Of a stretch of 64,000 nt of DNA, positions 24,081 to 36,733 are shown in pieces. The position numbers and the translations under genes were made by a program. Numbering within the stretch: position 1 is the stretch's first letter; each line of letters opens with the position of its first letter. The notes beneath the pieces were generated by a model. The model saw only the letters and a program-made list of their open reading frames with translations, was not told the origin of the DNA and made no database searches. The DNA comes from Luzula sylvatica (lineage: Eukaryota; Streptophyta; Magnoliopsida; Poales; Juncaceae), in NCBI GenBank assembly GCA_946800325.1, contig OX326959.1, forward strand, positions 20,056,862 through 20,120,861. Reading direction: 5' to 3'.

Positions 24081-25095
24081 TTATACAATTTCTGGAATTT
24101 AGTTTATTATTTTAATATAATTACTATAAGATTAGTAATTATATAAAAAATAATATAAAATATTAACTGTACTTTTATATTATTATATTTTATCTATTGA
24201 TATATATTATTATTAAAATAATTATTTTATTATTTTAATATAAGTACTATAATATTATAAATTATATAATAATAATTTGAAAATATTAATTGTACTTCTA
24301 TATTATTATAATATTATAATTTATCTAATAGTATATATTGTAAGTAATGTTATTATTGTAATATATTTACTTTAATATTAGCAATTATATAATAGTAATA
24401 TTAAATATTAAATGTACTTTTATATTATTATAATATTATATTTTATCTATTAATATATATTATAATTAAAATAATTAGTACGTTATTTTAATATAATTAC
24501 TATAATATTAATAATTATATTTTAATAATAATAAAAAATATTAAATTTACTTTTATATTATTATTACAATATTAAATTTATCTATTAATATATATATTAT
24601 TATTAAAATTATTATTTTAATATATATAACTATTCTTTGATTATTTTAGTATATATAATTACTATATTTGCTATAATATATATTATTATATGATTGTAAT
24701 AATTATAATATTATTATTTTAGTATTATAATACAATTACCACATAATAATATTATTTTAGTATTATAATATAAGTATTTATGTCATTATAATATAATTAT
24801 TATAATAATATACAATATTAGTTAAGATGCCTATAATTATTATAATAACATAAATATTAATTAATATGAATGTAATTATTATAAAATAATTATATTATAT
24901 ATTATTACAATAATTATTTCCCTATTAAATATCCATGTAATACATTATTATAATATATAATAATAATATTATAATTATATTATAATAATTATATTCATAT
25001 AATACACTATTATAATAATACTAAATGTATTGTTATATTATTATAATGTTTTATTGTTATAATAATATTTTTGATAGTAATAAATATAATATATT
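24081..25095. repeat. 1-kb AT-only low-complexity tract
   Basis: Almost purely A and T, made of 'tatta/taata/attat' words with very few G or C. Several loosely repeated 120-bp periods are visible (for example, 'tattatattttatctattaatatatatt' type phrases near 24180, 24310, 24430 and 24560). No coding potential. May act as a DNA-unwinding or matrix-attachment region (inference). Confidence 0.7.
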
Positions 25096-25372
25096 ATTGA
25101 TTAAATGTTTTGCTCTACTTTGACACTCCTCAAATTTGAGGAATCAGATTTTTCTAGAATAATGGAATTAGAAGATTCAAGAATTATATATTTTCATTTT
25201 TTGACACCCACTAAACAAAGAATTTAATTTTGCATCATTTCAAAATACTAATTTCACTCAAGATTCAACTTTTCATTAGAAGATTCAAGAATTATATCAA
25301 AAGCCGTGGTTGTCGTTAGTTACTTTGTTAGTATGAGAACATTTAAGAAAGTAAGAAAATGCACAAGTTCAA

Positions 25373-25625
25373 ATTATCTGCATCAGTTATTCTCCAATAT
25401 CTCAATATTAAAAGTTTCACCGGCAAAAATACTATATCTAATCTTCATCAAGTTTGCTTATTTTTAACTGTTTTTAGAAAACATTTCAACAAATTGGTAG
25501 TAGTTGTTGGCCAATGTGTATTACAATAGAGATATCTTTATTTATAACCTGGTATTGTTAAAACTAGTTTGCATGACTAAGTCACGCAATAATAATTTCC
25601 AAGCTTGAAATGGTGTTTCCTTATG
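25373..25625 (+). repeat. 250-bp dispersed direct repeat, copy 2
   Basis: Second full copy of the block at 21519-21760. The similarity with the third copy continues downstream: 'gacac(g/c)aatgttgcattcaagca' follows at about 25677, as at about 28980. Confidence 0.7.
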
Positions 25626-25998
25626 TAAACATAGAATGGTTCCTTAATTTATATTTACTCGTCATGACACGAATGTTGCATTCAAGCATCAATTATGCAT
25701 TTATACATATGTAATTACTACATGTTCTTTATTTATTTTTTTATTTTTTTTATTAAATGGACAAGACTCTTTGTCATTAATTTATTGATATTGATGTCAA
25801 TAAAAATTGAACTGATGACCTATGATTTATTGTATACAAATTTTTTTTTTCTATTTAGTATTTGTTGATACTATTTAAAAACAGCTTTAACTTCTAAGAT
25901 ATTTTTTTTATTGAAAAAACATTTTTAATATTTTTCGTTTTTTCTTGAGTTGAGACACATGTTGTACCCCCATATTTCAACACAACACCAAATATATC

Positions 25999-26993
25999 CA
26001 ATGTTACATATATCACATATCGCTTACAGATTAGCCGGCTATCGATAAGCGATATGAATGATATAACAGATTCGTACCGGTCCATATCAGTGGTATACCA
26101 GTTTTGTAGTTTTTAGTATTAAATATATATATTAGATTAGATAGTTTTTTATAATATTTATTTATACTAAATTTCTAAAATTAATTCAAATTCTACATAA
26201 ATTAATATTCAAAAGTAAATAGTACAAAATAAATTTCAAGTTAAATAAAATATACATTTAAATTTATGACATGAAATTCGTAAATCTACAATAAATTAAG
26301 TCACAAAATCATGTCCGTTAAGCACCGGTGTAGATGCGGATGCATCCACTGAAAGTCTAACCTCATTCGGAACAAATTCAATTTCATGTGAGTCACTCGA
26401 ATCGAACTCTTCATTATCAACATTTCTTATATTGTCGTTAGTTGCGTTGTAATTCTCATCAACATCTCTAGAGCCGTGTCACTTGTATCGTCCAAAGCAA
26501 GAAACACACCTTCTCTCATTTCGATCCTTTCCTTTTTCTAGTTAAGCAAGGTGAAATTAAATTGAACAGATACTAATGACTTAATTGCTCGGATTTCAAT
26601 ATTTTTTTTTTGGGGAACTAAATTGTACATAGACTAAGTTACAATCATAATTGGTGAAGAGGAGAAATGAGATTAAATCCACACAACAGAAAAAAGATGA
26701 ACTTCGATAAAAAAAATCAATGTGAAAATAATTGTGAAATAGTGAGCCGACAAAAAAATTAATGTTAAAAGAAATTGTGATTCAATTTCAAATCGGTCAA
26801 AATTAAATATTAAAATAAATTATGATCAAAGCCCAAAATATGTCCAAACCGGTTCATATAAGTCCATATATCGAGTCGGACCGATTAACTCAGCCGATAT
26901 GAAGCATATCGTAACAGACATACACCGATTAACAATATTGATTAACGATATGAAATCTATCTAGTGGTCCATATCAGTGATATTTAGAACATT
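25999..26993. mobile_element. Possible decayed hAT-like insertion
   Basis: The left end CAATGTTACATATATCAC and the inverse of the right end AATGTTCTAAATATCAC are similar inverted termini. Subterminal 'gatatg' / 'catatcg' phrases are frequent at both ends. The surrounding sequence resumes a block found uninterrupted near 30137, supporting an insertion. The 8-bp flanks do not match well, so it is old or wrongly bounded. Confidence 0.4.
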
Positions 26994-26999
26994 ATTTAT

Positions 27000-28140
27000 A
27001 TAATAATTAACACACTTAATTAACATTATATGAACACATAATTAATTTAGATGTATCACATAATTAAAATCTACATCAATTAACAATACTAATAAAATAG
27101 TATATGTTTATTAATTATGTAACGTGTGTTAATTTATTTTTATTTTTATTTTGAATTTATTTTTAAGTATTTTCGGGAAGCCAGTCATCCAAACAGCGCG
27201 AAGATCATCTAATTTTGTGCCCCCTCCCAAACTGGAGATTCATTAAAGTGACACAAATTGGTAGAAATAAATATTCATAATACCCTTATTTTTATTTATT
27301 TTTTGAGTAATGATATAGACATACAAACCAACCACAAAACATGACATAAATATTTAATTTTATAACACTACTTATTCAAATATGGACCTCAAATCAATTA
27401 TAAACTTAAATATGTGTGTCCCGTTGTGGTTGATTTTTGTGACCATATATTACTCTGTTTTTTTGTCTATCACAAATGGATCCATTATTTAGTTCAAAAT
27501 AATGTGTACATAAATATTTAATATTTAATATACAAGAGTACATTTTATTATTATTTTTTAAATTTTATTGTATAATTCTAATAGTTATTTTATACGGTCT
27601 TTTCAAAAGAATTTCTTTTATCAAGATTCGGCAATCATACCATGCTCCCAAATTTCACCATCACATCCTTTATATACTAATCAACACACTTAATTAATTA
27701 ACATGACGATTAACACATGTCTCATAACTAATATATAATTAAAATTCATATCAATTAACAATTTAGAATTAATAACAATTGATTATTAATAACATGACGA
27801 TTAACACATGTCTCATAACTATTTATAGACTCCATAAACTTGAGATACAAGAAATTAAAATCTTGCCTTAAAAATTATTTCCTAAACTAATTTCTTTATA
27901 ATTAAAATCTGTCCAATAATAATTTCCTAAGAATCAAACCTTCCTTAAACTTATTTGGGCTAATTAAACTTAATAATTATTAATTCGGGCTTGGGCTTAT
28001 CAACAATAACTAGTGATTTAATATATTTTATTAATATGCAAATGTAGATTTCATTATTTACACTATCTTAAAGTTTTTGTAACCGTGTAATTTCAGTATT
28101 TATTTTTTATTTGATCTTTTGAAAAAAAAAAAATTGTCAA
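27000..28140. other. Intergenic, gene-free
   Basis: Contains duplicated phrases ('taacatgacgattaacacatgtctcataact' type, at about 27699 and 27791). A 'gccagtcatccaaacagc' block near 27180 is repeated near 30328. No gene seen. Confidence 0.5.
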
Positions 28141-28610
28141 GATCCGCAACTATTCGACAATAATGATACTCTTCACGGATATTGACCCTATAAATAAAAA
28201 GAGATAAACCAGTGAAATATGATTTCAAGACGTTTCGAAAAAAAAGCCACGCGGAAAGGATTTTGGAAACATTTTCCATCTTCTTTTCAGCGTAGCGTAT
28301 TTTATTGAGATAATTTACACTGTTCTCAGATTTTACCACCACCCTCTATCATTATTAACATTTTTACGTAACATTTCTCTATTTTATTTGTCTCGTTTGC
28401 AATTTTTACTTTTGACTTTCGAAAATTTGTAATGGATATTCTTCAATTATGTATAGTTGTGTTCGTTTTGGGGGTGTCACAAATTTACGAACTCCGCACT
28501 CATTTGATTACCCCGGAAAATAGAGGCGAGAAGTAAATCCAATAGAAAGATAACCAAGTCGAATTGAGATTATTTATGTACAAAAACGATATCTTTTCTT
28601 GGTTGGAAAT
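28140..28610 (+). repeat. Segment duplicated at 35.39-36.60 kb
   Basis: Matches 35390-35525 and 36325-36590 in order: 'aaccctataaata' type text, 'cagcgtagcgtattttattgagataattta', 'tctctattttatttgtctcg', 'ttttgggg', and 'agattatttatgtacaaaaacga'. The other copy is interrupted by about 0.8 kb at 35.53-36.32 kb, so this copy shows the uninterrupted state. A TATAAATA word at about 28189 may be an old promoter. The frame at 28100-28342 on the minus strand is not supported as a gene. Confidence 0.65.
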
Positions 28611-28619
28611 AAATCGATC

Positions 28620-28880
28620 TCAAAAATTTAAATTATCTGCGTCAGTTATCCTCCAATATCTTAATATTAAAAGTTTCACCGACGAAAAAACTACATTCAA
28701 TCTTCATCAAGTTTACTTATTTTTATCTGTTTTTAGAAAACATTTCAACAAACTAATAATATTTATTGGCTCATGTATTTTAATTTATGATATCTTCATA
28801 TATAACATAGTGTTGTGGAAACTGGTTTGCATGACGAAGTCACACTATAAAAATTTCAAAGCTTGAAATGGTGTTTTGTA
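28620..28880 (+). repeat. 250-bp dispersed direct repeat, copy 3
   Basis: Third copy of the block at 21519 and 25373. It ends 'caaagcttgaaatggtgttt', and that last phrase is itself repeated at about 28910-28935. Confidence 0.7.
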
Positions 28881-29116
28881 AATGTACCATTCTTTATTGA
28901 CACAATAAACATTTCAAAGCTTGAAATGGCGTTTCTCTGTGAAAATGTACCATTATTCTTTATTCATATTTACTCGTCAAGACACCAATGTTGCATTCAA
29001 GCATTAATTTTGCATTTCTACATATATAATTACTACATGCTGTATATGATTCCTTTTTAATTTTAGTATTTGGTGATTCTATTAAAAGACAGTTTTATGA
29101 CATTTTTTTTATGAAA

Positions 29117-29704
29117 AAAAATCTAATTTATTCCTCTAAACTATTGTCAAATGTACAATATGTTTCTTAAATTTTAATTGTGTTCAATCATTTTCTTGAA
29201 CTGTCAGTTTTATACAATTAATCCCCCTACACTCGTTAAATGATGAATGTACACTTAATTGATGACGTGGCATTGACATCATGTCATATAAAACAATTGA
29301 ATTCAGACTCGTTCGTCTTCAGTCAGAGGAAAGTCAACGATCAGTTTGAGTTGTGCTTATCCAATCACGCAAGGTCTGATTCGTCCACCGATTATTCGAC
29401 ATTCGACCCGTCAAAACATCACTCGTTGTTCCAGATGTCGTACAAAATATTTTTTTATTGTCATGTTTGGTCCGTGATTTTGAGTTGCTTTTCAATATTT
29501 GGAGTTTAAATATTGTTAGATTTGGGTTCAAACTGTTTGGCATTGCAATAAAAAAATTATTTTTTACGACCAGATGTTAATGTCACGTCATCAGCTAACT
29601 ATACAAGCATCACTTAACGGATGAAGGGGATTGATTGAACAAAATTGACAGTTCAGGAATGGGTTCAACAATATTTAGAGAGTAAATGTGGACTTTTTTT
29701 TGTT
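29117..29704. mobile_element. Foldback (MULE-like) MITE with ~150-bp inverted ends
   Basis: The left part (29120-29290) and right part (29560-29700) are inverted matches: 'ttgaactgtcagtttt' with 'aaaattgacagttcag', 'cactcgttaaatgatg' with 'catcacttaacgg', and 'gatgacgtggcattgaca' with 'tgtcacgtcatc'. It lies inside a run of the duplicated block that is uninterrupted at about 25890. Exact ends and TSD are uncertain because both flanks are A/T runs. The frame at 29240-29509 spans the loop and has no known domain. Confidence 0.6.
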
Positions 29705-29932
29705 GAAAAAATATCTTTAAAAAGAAATCATTTGATATTTTCAATTAATTAAAAAATTTTATTTTATGTATGATAAATATTTCTTATTTTATCTAGAATT
29801 AACTAATAAAAATATTCCTGAATATCATATTAAATAAACAAATACACAAAATATATTTTAATTTTTTTTACCCTAATATAAAAGTTCTATCACAGGACTC
29901 CTCGTTTTTCGTTCTTTCTTGAGGCATATGTT

Positions 29933-30108
29933 CTTTTTTTTTGTTACAATCCCGTACGCACACATACTCACACACACACACTACATATTAAATAATATCA
30001 TAATCCTAACAGGAAATCTCTTCATAGTCCAGCTGCACGCAGAACTCGGACTCTGCACCTCTGAGAAGTGAGGTTAGGTATCATCCGCTTGAGCTATCAA
30101 AGCGGTGA
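29933..30108 (-). mobile_element. tRNA-derived SINE, minus strand
   Basis: On the minus strand it starts near a pol III A box (TAGCTCAAGCGG) and has a B box-like AGAGTCCGAGTTC, then a body and a 3' A-tail (a T-run at about 29934-29941). The TSDs are TTCTTGAGGCATATGTT (29916-29932) and TTCTTGAGGCACGTGTT (30109-30125), 15 of 17 identical. About 176 bp including tail. Confidence 0.85.
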
Positions 30109-30538
30109 TTCTTGAGGCACGTGTTGTACCCTAGATTTCAACACAACGCCGTATATATCCTAATTAACATAATTAATTAACATTAGGAACACAAAATTGA
30201 GTTACATGTATTATATAATCAAAATCTACATCAATTAACAATACTAATTAAATATCACATGTTCACTAATTATGTAACATGTGTTAGTTTATTCACATTT
30301 TTATTTTATAATTTACTTAAGTATTCTAATGAATTCACGTCATCCAAACAGCACGATGATCATCTGATTTTGTGACCTCCCAAATTTTAGTGCCCCAAAG
30401 GTGACACGAATTAGAAGAAAAAAAATATTCACAATGCCCTTCTCTCATTTTTGTGTCCATCATAAATTGATCCAATATTTAAATGTTCGAAATACTCTTC
30501 ACATAATATTTAACATTGTCATTATATCAAAATCCAAA

Positions 30539-31330
30539 TTCAACCCCAGCCCATTATAAAAAGAATCAAAATTCAAATAAAACTCATGTATATCGAGATT
30601 AACATATGAATTTGTCTATTCAACACATCCATTGCAAATTAATTGGCTATGTCCATTCGACACATTCATTGCAAACTAACATGCAATGTATAGTTTGAAA
30701 GTATAATTTTTAAAAAAAGTCGGATGAAATTATTGTTGTTGTTGTTGTGTTTAAAATCTGAACTAGTAGTCTCTTTGTTTATTTTTCTAATTTTCTATAA
30801 TATCTAGAATATTTCAAAAAAACATACCAAATAAAATATGATGATGTTCAAAATCTGAACAAGTCCCATGTTAATATTTATTTGGTTCTATGTAATATTT
30901 AGAATACTTTAAAAATTATACTTTTTTTTGTGTGCATAAAATGCCCTTAGGCTTTAAAAACCATACTAACTCATCACCAACCACATAATGTCATTGTCAC
31001 GTCAAATTTAACGATATGTTAATATTCTTGTAGAAAATCACTTATATTACTAGAAAATAGGACGCAACCATATAACTTGAGAAATATTAAATTCAACCCC
31101 AACTCATATATATCGAGATTAACATATGACTTTGTCATTCAAGAAATTCTTTGCAAATTAATTGACCCGGTATATTCAACATGTCCATTGCAAATTAACA
31201 TTCAATGTATACTCTGAAAGTATAATAAAAAAAATTTGGTGAAATCTTGTTATTGTTGTTTAAAATCCAACAAGTAACCTCTTTATTTTTTTTTCTGATT
31301 TTTTGTAATATTTATATTATTTTAAAAATC
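30539..31330. repeat. Diverged tandem duplication, ~300-bp unit
   Basis: 30539-30840 and 31085-31330 are direct copies (phrases 'tatatcgagattaacatatga', 'catccattgcaaatta', 'caatgtata', 'gaaagtataa', 'tgttgttt', 'aaaatc(t/c)'). A third partial copy follows at about 31358-31430. No coding sequence. Confidence 0.65.
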
Positions 31331-31339
31331 ATACTAAAT

Positions 31340-33087
31340 AAAGTATTATTATTATTATTATTATCATGTTCAAAATCTGAACAAGAAACCTTTTTATTTA
31401 TTTTTTTCTAATTTTCTGTAATTTTACGATATGTTAATATTCTTGCAGAAAGTTACTTATATTCCTAGAAAATAGGACGTGATATAAAACTTGAGAAATA
31501 TCAAAATAAAATGTATTCTCCAAGAAAATCAAATTGAAAAATTAAATTAAATCTTTTACTGAAAAAATATCAAATTTGATCTTTCATGGAAAAGATCAAA
31601 ATGGCAACTACATTATTCTAAATTGACATCGTTGTTCTAAAAAATTGTTCTACTCCTTGATTAATTAGATTTCTATTCTTTAATCGACAAATGTTCATTT
31701 TAATTAATGTCTAATGGATGACCGAATCGGCAATCTGACTAAATCTTAGTTGTGCCGGTTTGGTTAAATTATTTTTTGTGAGAATTTGGACCGACCGGTT
31801 ATTTTCGTTATGATTTTTTTAGGACACTTATTTTTCTCGTAGTGGAGCAAAGTTTCCTCTTGTAAATATTTAACCTTCATTATCATTTTCACAACTTAAT
31901 TTTTTTGTTTCTTCTGTTCTCTTGGTTTCTCTTCATTCTCGTGTTTTTGACGAGCGGCACGAGAGACTGAGTAGTCAGTCTATATTTCAAGTTGGAAGTT
32001 TAATTGACATTTAAAAGCGTAGTATTGGATTGGAATTTCAATCTAACTTCAAAAAAAAAGGATAATGAAATGGATATCTTCGTATCTTTTATTCTTTGCG
32101 ATTATACATTACATAACTTATGAAAAATAATATCAACACCCATCAGAACTTTTCATCCCCGTTGCGCGTCCTTGGCCAATCTCAGATTTTCAAGCATCAG
32201 TCCACTTTTTTCGTAGGTCTTGCGATAGGTCAGTCCCGACCGGTCTCTTCAGGTTGATGAAAACCAATCGAAAGAATACCAGTATAAAGATATTTGATGA
32301 AAACTACACAAATAAGATTTAATAAATTGAATAAAATAATTCACAATATATCTCTTTCTTGATAATTTTCTCTGTTGTGAAACAAGAGTTCGCTGTAGAT
32401 TGCATAATTGAGAGATTTTTTTTAAAAAACATGTATTAACATTGAAGGATAATTATTTTTTCTTCATCTTTTCTTATTATTTATTTGTTCCAATATTTTG
32501 ACTCGTGGACTCTGTATCTAAATAATAATTGAAGACAAAGGTACCAGTTGATCAACACCGGCTAACGTAAATTGAACTTTTCAGGAAAGATACACCAACA
32601 ATTTTGAGTTTTTGAGTTCATACAACTGAACATAATATAAGTTAAGGGTGATTCTATGATAAAAAAAATTTAAAAGGGTAACTTGGATATTTCCAATTAA
32701 TTAGAATTTGTCTTTGTATGTATGATAAAACGCATTTAAATATTATAATAAAATTTTCCAAATTATCAAATTACCTTTTTAAAAAAAATCTGACATAAAG
32801 AAAATATCCTACCATAAAATCACCCGTTAAGTTAAATCTTAGTCCTAGATTGGATGGGAACACATCTAAGTTCTGAGAGAGAAATTAAGAGGTAACAAAC
32901 CCCTTGAAGGCCTTAATCTGAGTCTAATATCAATCTAAGATTTCGAAAAGTATCAAAGAAAAAAAAGTCGAACAAAAAGAAGACATGCATTAGAGGAACA
33001 TAGCTTTTCTCCCTCTTTCTTTATCCCGTTCTATTGTTTTTTTATTATCCTTTTCAATTGTAATTAAACAGAGACATTAATAAAGCG
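31340..33087. other. Intergenic, no gene seen
   Basis: AT-rich with scattered microsatellite-like ATT runs (31345-31365). No recognisable domain, RNA gene or element ends up to the MITE at 33097. Confidence 0.5.
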
Positions 33088-33096
33088 TTAATTTTA

Positions 33097-33266
33097 GAGT
33101 AATGATAGAAGTCATGAAAGAATTCATGAATTTTTTCATGAATGGTGACGTGGCACCTCGTGATTGGTTGCAATAAAGTTGGATAAAAATTGCAACCAAT
33201 CACAAAGTGCCACGTCACCATTCACGGAAAAATTCATGAATTCTTTCATGATTTATATCATTACTC
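33097..33266. mobile_element. MULE-like MITE, 170 bp, near-perfect hairpin
   Basis: Inverted repeats of about 75 bp starting GAGTAATGATA form almost the whole element, with about ten mismatches. They include 'gaattcatgaatttt' and 'ggtgacgtggca'. It is flanked by a perfect 9-bp TSD, TTAATTTTA (33088-33096 and 33267-33275). The 9-bp TSD and long TIR point to the Mutator superfamily. Confidence 0.9.
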
Positions 33267-33419
33267 TTAATTTTATATCACCAAAATGATGATCTTGATT
33301 TTATGTCAAAAGGCTTTGGGTCCGCAAGCCCCATTCCCTTTTTTTATTTGGCCCCTCAGAAAATAAATTCTTTGAGGCCATTTACCCTTTTCCTCAGATA
33401 CATCATAGATCCTCTATAT

Positions 33420-33581
33420 ACCACCAGTGCTTGTAGCATCTTGGATGGTAATAAGGGCTATCACACGCACGACCTGGGTTCGAACCCGGTCAGGAGCATG
33501 GGGAAAAAAAATAGAGTAGTCTCAGTAGGGGTAGGGGGGGGGGGGGGCCTACGGGCAATATCATCAAAAAAAAAAAAAAAA
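33420..33581 (+). mobile_element. tRNA-derived SINE, plus strand
   Basis: The tRNA-like head has a clear B box (GGGTTCGAACCC, about 33477-33488) and a weak A box ('ttggatggtaataag'). A body with a G-run and 'gcctacgggc' follows, then an A-tail of about 17. A perfect 18-bp TSD ATCATAGATCCTCTATAT lies at 33402-33419 and 33582-33599. The perfect TSD suggests recent insertion. The 'gcctacggg' tail motif is shared with the SINE at 50129-50348. Confidence 0.92.
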
Positions 33582-33599
33582 ATCATAGATCCTCTATAT

Positions 33600-33748
33600 T
33601 CTTATTTAACACATTTAGTTAATTAATAATTAACAAACTACATTCGATTAATAATTAATTAATATATATTTAATATATACATAAATTAACAATTATTAAT
33701 TAATATTAAGTAACTGTTAATCGAGTATATTTTGTTAATTATCAGTTA
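33600..33748. other. AT-rich spacer of TTAATTAA words
   Basis: Very low complexity ('ttaattaa', 'taataattaa'). No features other than being the target of the hAT element that follows. Confidence 0.5.
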
Positions 33749-33756
33749 ATTAAATG

Positions 33757-35316
33757 CAGTGTTTTAAATAGCACCGGTATTGCGGCGCTATTGCGATTAT
33801 TGCGGCCAAAATATGCAAAACGCTACGGCGCATGAAATCACAGCGGAAATGGCGGATACGGCGCTACAACCGCTATCGCGGCGCAATAGCGGTTCATATT
33901 GTGGCTTGTCGGGGTATAGCGGCTTTATTAGCGGTCATTTTGCAAGAAAGAAAGAAAAAAACCTAACATGTGCGACTGGCAAAGACTTCTGGATTAGCGA
34001 CAAGTGGCGAGCGGATTAGCATGGCGGCAGCCAGCAGTGGCAAGGCGACTGGAAGGGCAAGGGATTAGCGGCAGAATTTTTTTTTTTTTTTTTTTTGTTA
34101 ATTTGGACGTGCTATGTCCTGATTTCGAAGGGTAAGTCATGTTTTCTTGCTAATTTCGAGTGGTAAGTCCTAATTTCTACTTTCTACGTTGGTAAGTACT
34201 AATTTCGACTGGTAAGTCTTGATTTCTACGTGGTATGTCTTTATTTCTTGCTAATTTGGACGTGGTAAGTCCTGATTTTTTTGTTAGTAAGCTGATTCTT
34301 CCTCCATTTGTGACCTAATGCACCTTGGAATTTATCTAAATCCTTTCAATTCTTACCTCTATCGTGCAATATGGTGACAAATTCATCTCAGGTGGTCACT
34401 TTGCAACATGGATAATTACACACCACAAAGACACCTCCAATTTCGACATAGTCTAGGGACCTATAGCAATTTCGGCATAATTCAGGGACTTATTTGCAAT
34501 TTTGGCATAATGCAGGTACTTATTTGAGATTTTTTTGTGCGTAGGAATTGTGGGAAGCAAATATCTCGAGATATTCAATACTACACATGCTGCAGAAAGA
34601 TTTTCAAATATGTGCATTTTGATTCAAATTTAATTTTCTATTCATTTTTAATTTCTCCCAATAGAGAGTTAACAAAATTTTCAATGATTGTATCAATTTG
34701 ATTTCAGTGCGTATGTCAAGGCAGGTATTAAATTTGCACATTTTGATGATGTCGAAACTAATTTCACTCTCGCAGATTAGGAGGAAGACACCAAGCAAGT
34801 GAATGAAATTCTAATCATAGAATTATATTGGTAATTGAACTCTATGATGTACTTTTTGGCTGAGTTTGAGTCCAAAAATTGTGTTTAAATCGAGTTACTC
34901 AAATGCGGGAGTAAATGTAGGTGATTGAAATGCGAGGATCGAGTTACTATCAAAACTTTATGCGAGGATCGAAATGAACTTGCAAAAATTCCTGGACGAA
35001 TCTGCAAAAAACACCAAGTCAATATGCGTCATGTTCAAGCCGAGAAACATAATTTTAAAACGAATGAGAGGTTAATTTGTAATATTTGAACTAAGGATAT
35101 TTTGCGTGAAAGTTCTTCATAATTATTAAATATATTAATATAAATATTTGAGGGGTTAATTTGTAATAATTAAATATTTGAACTAAGGATATTTTGCGTC
35201 AAAGTTCTTCATGATTCGTAATATTTGAACTAAGGATAAAATTATGAAATATATATATAATGTGGTGATTAAATGTCCGGCCGCAACAGACCGCAATATC
35301 ACAATTTAAAACATTG
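33757..35316. mobile_element. Non-autonomous hAT element, 1,560 bp
   Basis: The termini are CAGTGTTTTAAATAGC and, inverted, CAATGTTTTAAATTGTG (12 of the first 13 match). A perfect 8-bp TSD ATTAAATG lies at 33749-33756 and 35317-35324. The first 150 bp is rich in 'gcggc' / 'gcgctat' words, typical subterminal binding-site repeats, and the last 50 bp has the matching 'gcggtctgttgcgg' on the other strand. 'Aatttcgac.tggtaagtc' phrases recur at 34120-34270. No transposase frame is recognisable. The open frame 33780-34019 is only the repeat-rich end. Confidence 0.9.
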
Positions 35317-35389
35317 ATTAAATGTACTAATTAAAAATATATAAGATGCGGTGATGCATCACGGATAAGAGTAAAATTTCCCAAATTGT

Positions 35390-35567
35390 TTTGTCCAGAT
35401 CGGAACCCTATAAATAGATGTGGAATAGACTTTTCAAACATTTTTCATTTTCTTTTCAGGATAGCGTATTTTATTGAGATAATTTAACCTGTTACCAGAT
35501 TTCACCGACCCACCCTCTATATTATTATTAATAAAATTTCTAAATGTTTCTAAATAACATGATAATT

Positions 35568-35614
<47 letters not shown>

Positions 35615-36590
35615 AAAACCTTAATTTTTTTGTGATTTCTCAAAACCCCCCTAACTTTTAGATTATCATTTTCCATCCAGATTATTGAAAAAATCCCTAC
35701 AAATTGAGTTTAATTCTTCAAAAAAAAATCCTACTAGTGTTATTTTTCATTTTCCATCCAAATTATTATTTTTTGGGCCAAAATACCCTCACAATTTATT
35801 TTATAATTGAATTTATTCTATAAACTAATAAATAAATAATATTTTATAATATAATATTCCATAATATTATACGATCATATTTATTATACTATTCTATAAT
35901 TTATTATATGATTTTTATAGAAAATTATTTCGTGTAAAAATTAAAAATGTAGTGTGAAATAATATTTATTTAATAAAATAATACTTTATATATATATAGT
36001 AAAATAAAATAATGAGTTGTAAAATATTGTCATAAATTATTTTTAATTGTAATAACATGAAATATTTAATTTATTTAGGTATTTATTAATTTATATTGAC
36101 TAAAAAAATTTATAAAAGAAAATTAAGAACGATATTTTTTGTTCAGAAAAAAAAAATTTGAATGGAATGTTAAAACTAACCTTTGTAGCGGTTTTCTAAG
36201 AATTAAATTTAATTTTTAGGGGATTTTTCAAATAATCTAAAAATTAGTGGTTTTCGAAGAATCTCAAAAAAATTAGAGGATTTTGAAGAATTCCCCTAAA
36301 AAAAAATACATAATTAATTAGGCCAATGTAAAAATTCTCTATTTTATTTGTCTCGCTTCCATTATTATTATACATTTGCTTTTGACTTTTGAAAAATTGT
36401 AATTGATATTCCATGAATTATGTATGATTATGTCCGTTTTGGGGTATGCCAAAGACAAACAAATCTACAAACTCCATATTCATGTAATTATCAAAGAAAA
36501 CAGAGTTTATGAGTAAATTCAAAAGAAAGATAATCAATTCCGATTGAGATAAAATCATTCATGTACAAGAACAATTTCTTTTCATCGTTG
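35390..36590 (+). repeat. Second copy of the 28.14-28.61 kb segment, interrupted
   Basis: 35390-35525 and 36325-36590 match the 28.1-kb segment in order. The material between is absent from the other copy and so is an insertion. This places the duplicated piece just 3' of the PADRE gene here, and in gene-free DNA at 28 kb. Confidence 0.65.
35565..36310. mobile_element. Foldback-type insertion with (AAC)n tract at its left edge
   Basis: It lies within the interrupted duplicated segment. An (ACA)n microsatellite covers about 35569-35613. The following text (35615-35760) is an inverted match of 36170-36300: both ends, read inward, speak of 'tttttgtgatttctcaaaa' / 'gagattcttcgaaaa' and 'ctaacttttagattat'. 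It is probably a MITE; its TSD is unclear. The interior is almost pure A/T with no gene. Confidence 0.5.
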
Positions 36591-36733
36591 TCTCCAAAAT
36601 TTTCTTTCATTAAAAAAATCGCATATCTACACTTGTGGTGATTCAGAGGATTTTTTTGACCTCAACAAGATTCAAATAATCAAATAAATCAAGCAAAATA
36701 AAATAAAATCATATATACGAAACTACTAAATTA

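Noticed and set aside
23821..24102. Apparent repetitive protein LHFGPFYLHFGPF
   Set aside because: Translation of a 20-bp tandem array shared with a Helitron interior.
33455..33500. tRNA gene suggested by GGGTTCGAACCC
   Set aside because: No matching acceptor stem or anticodon arm. An A-tail and 18-bp TSD show it is a SINE.
35569..35613. CRISPR-like regular repeat (AAC units)
   Set aside because: A plain trinucleotide microsatellite with no spacers; no CRISPR array is expected in plant nuclear DNA.
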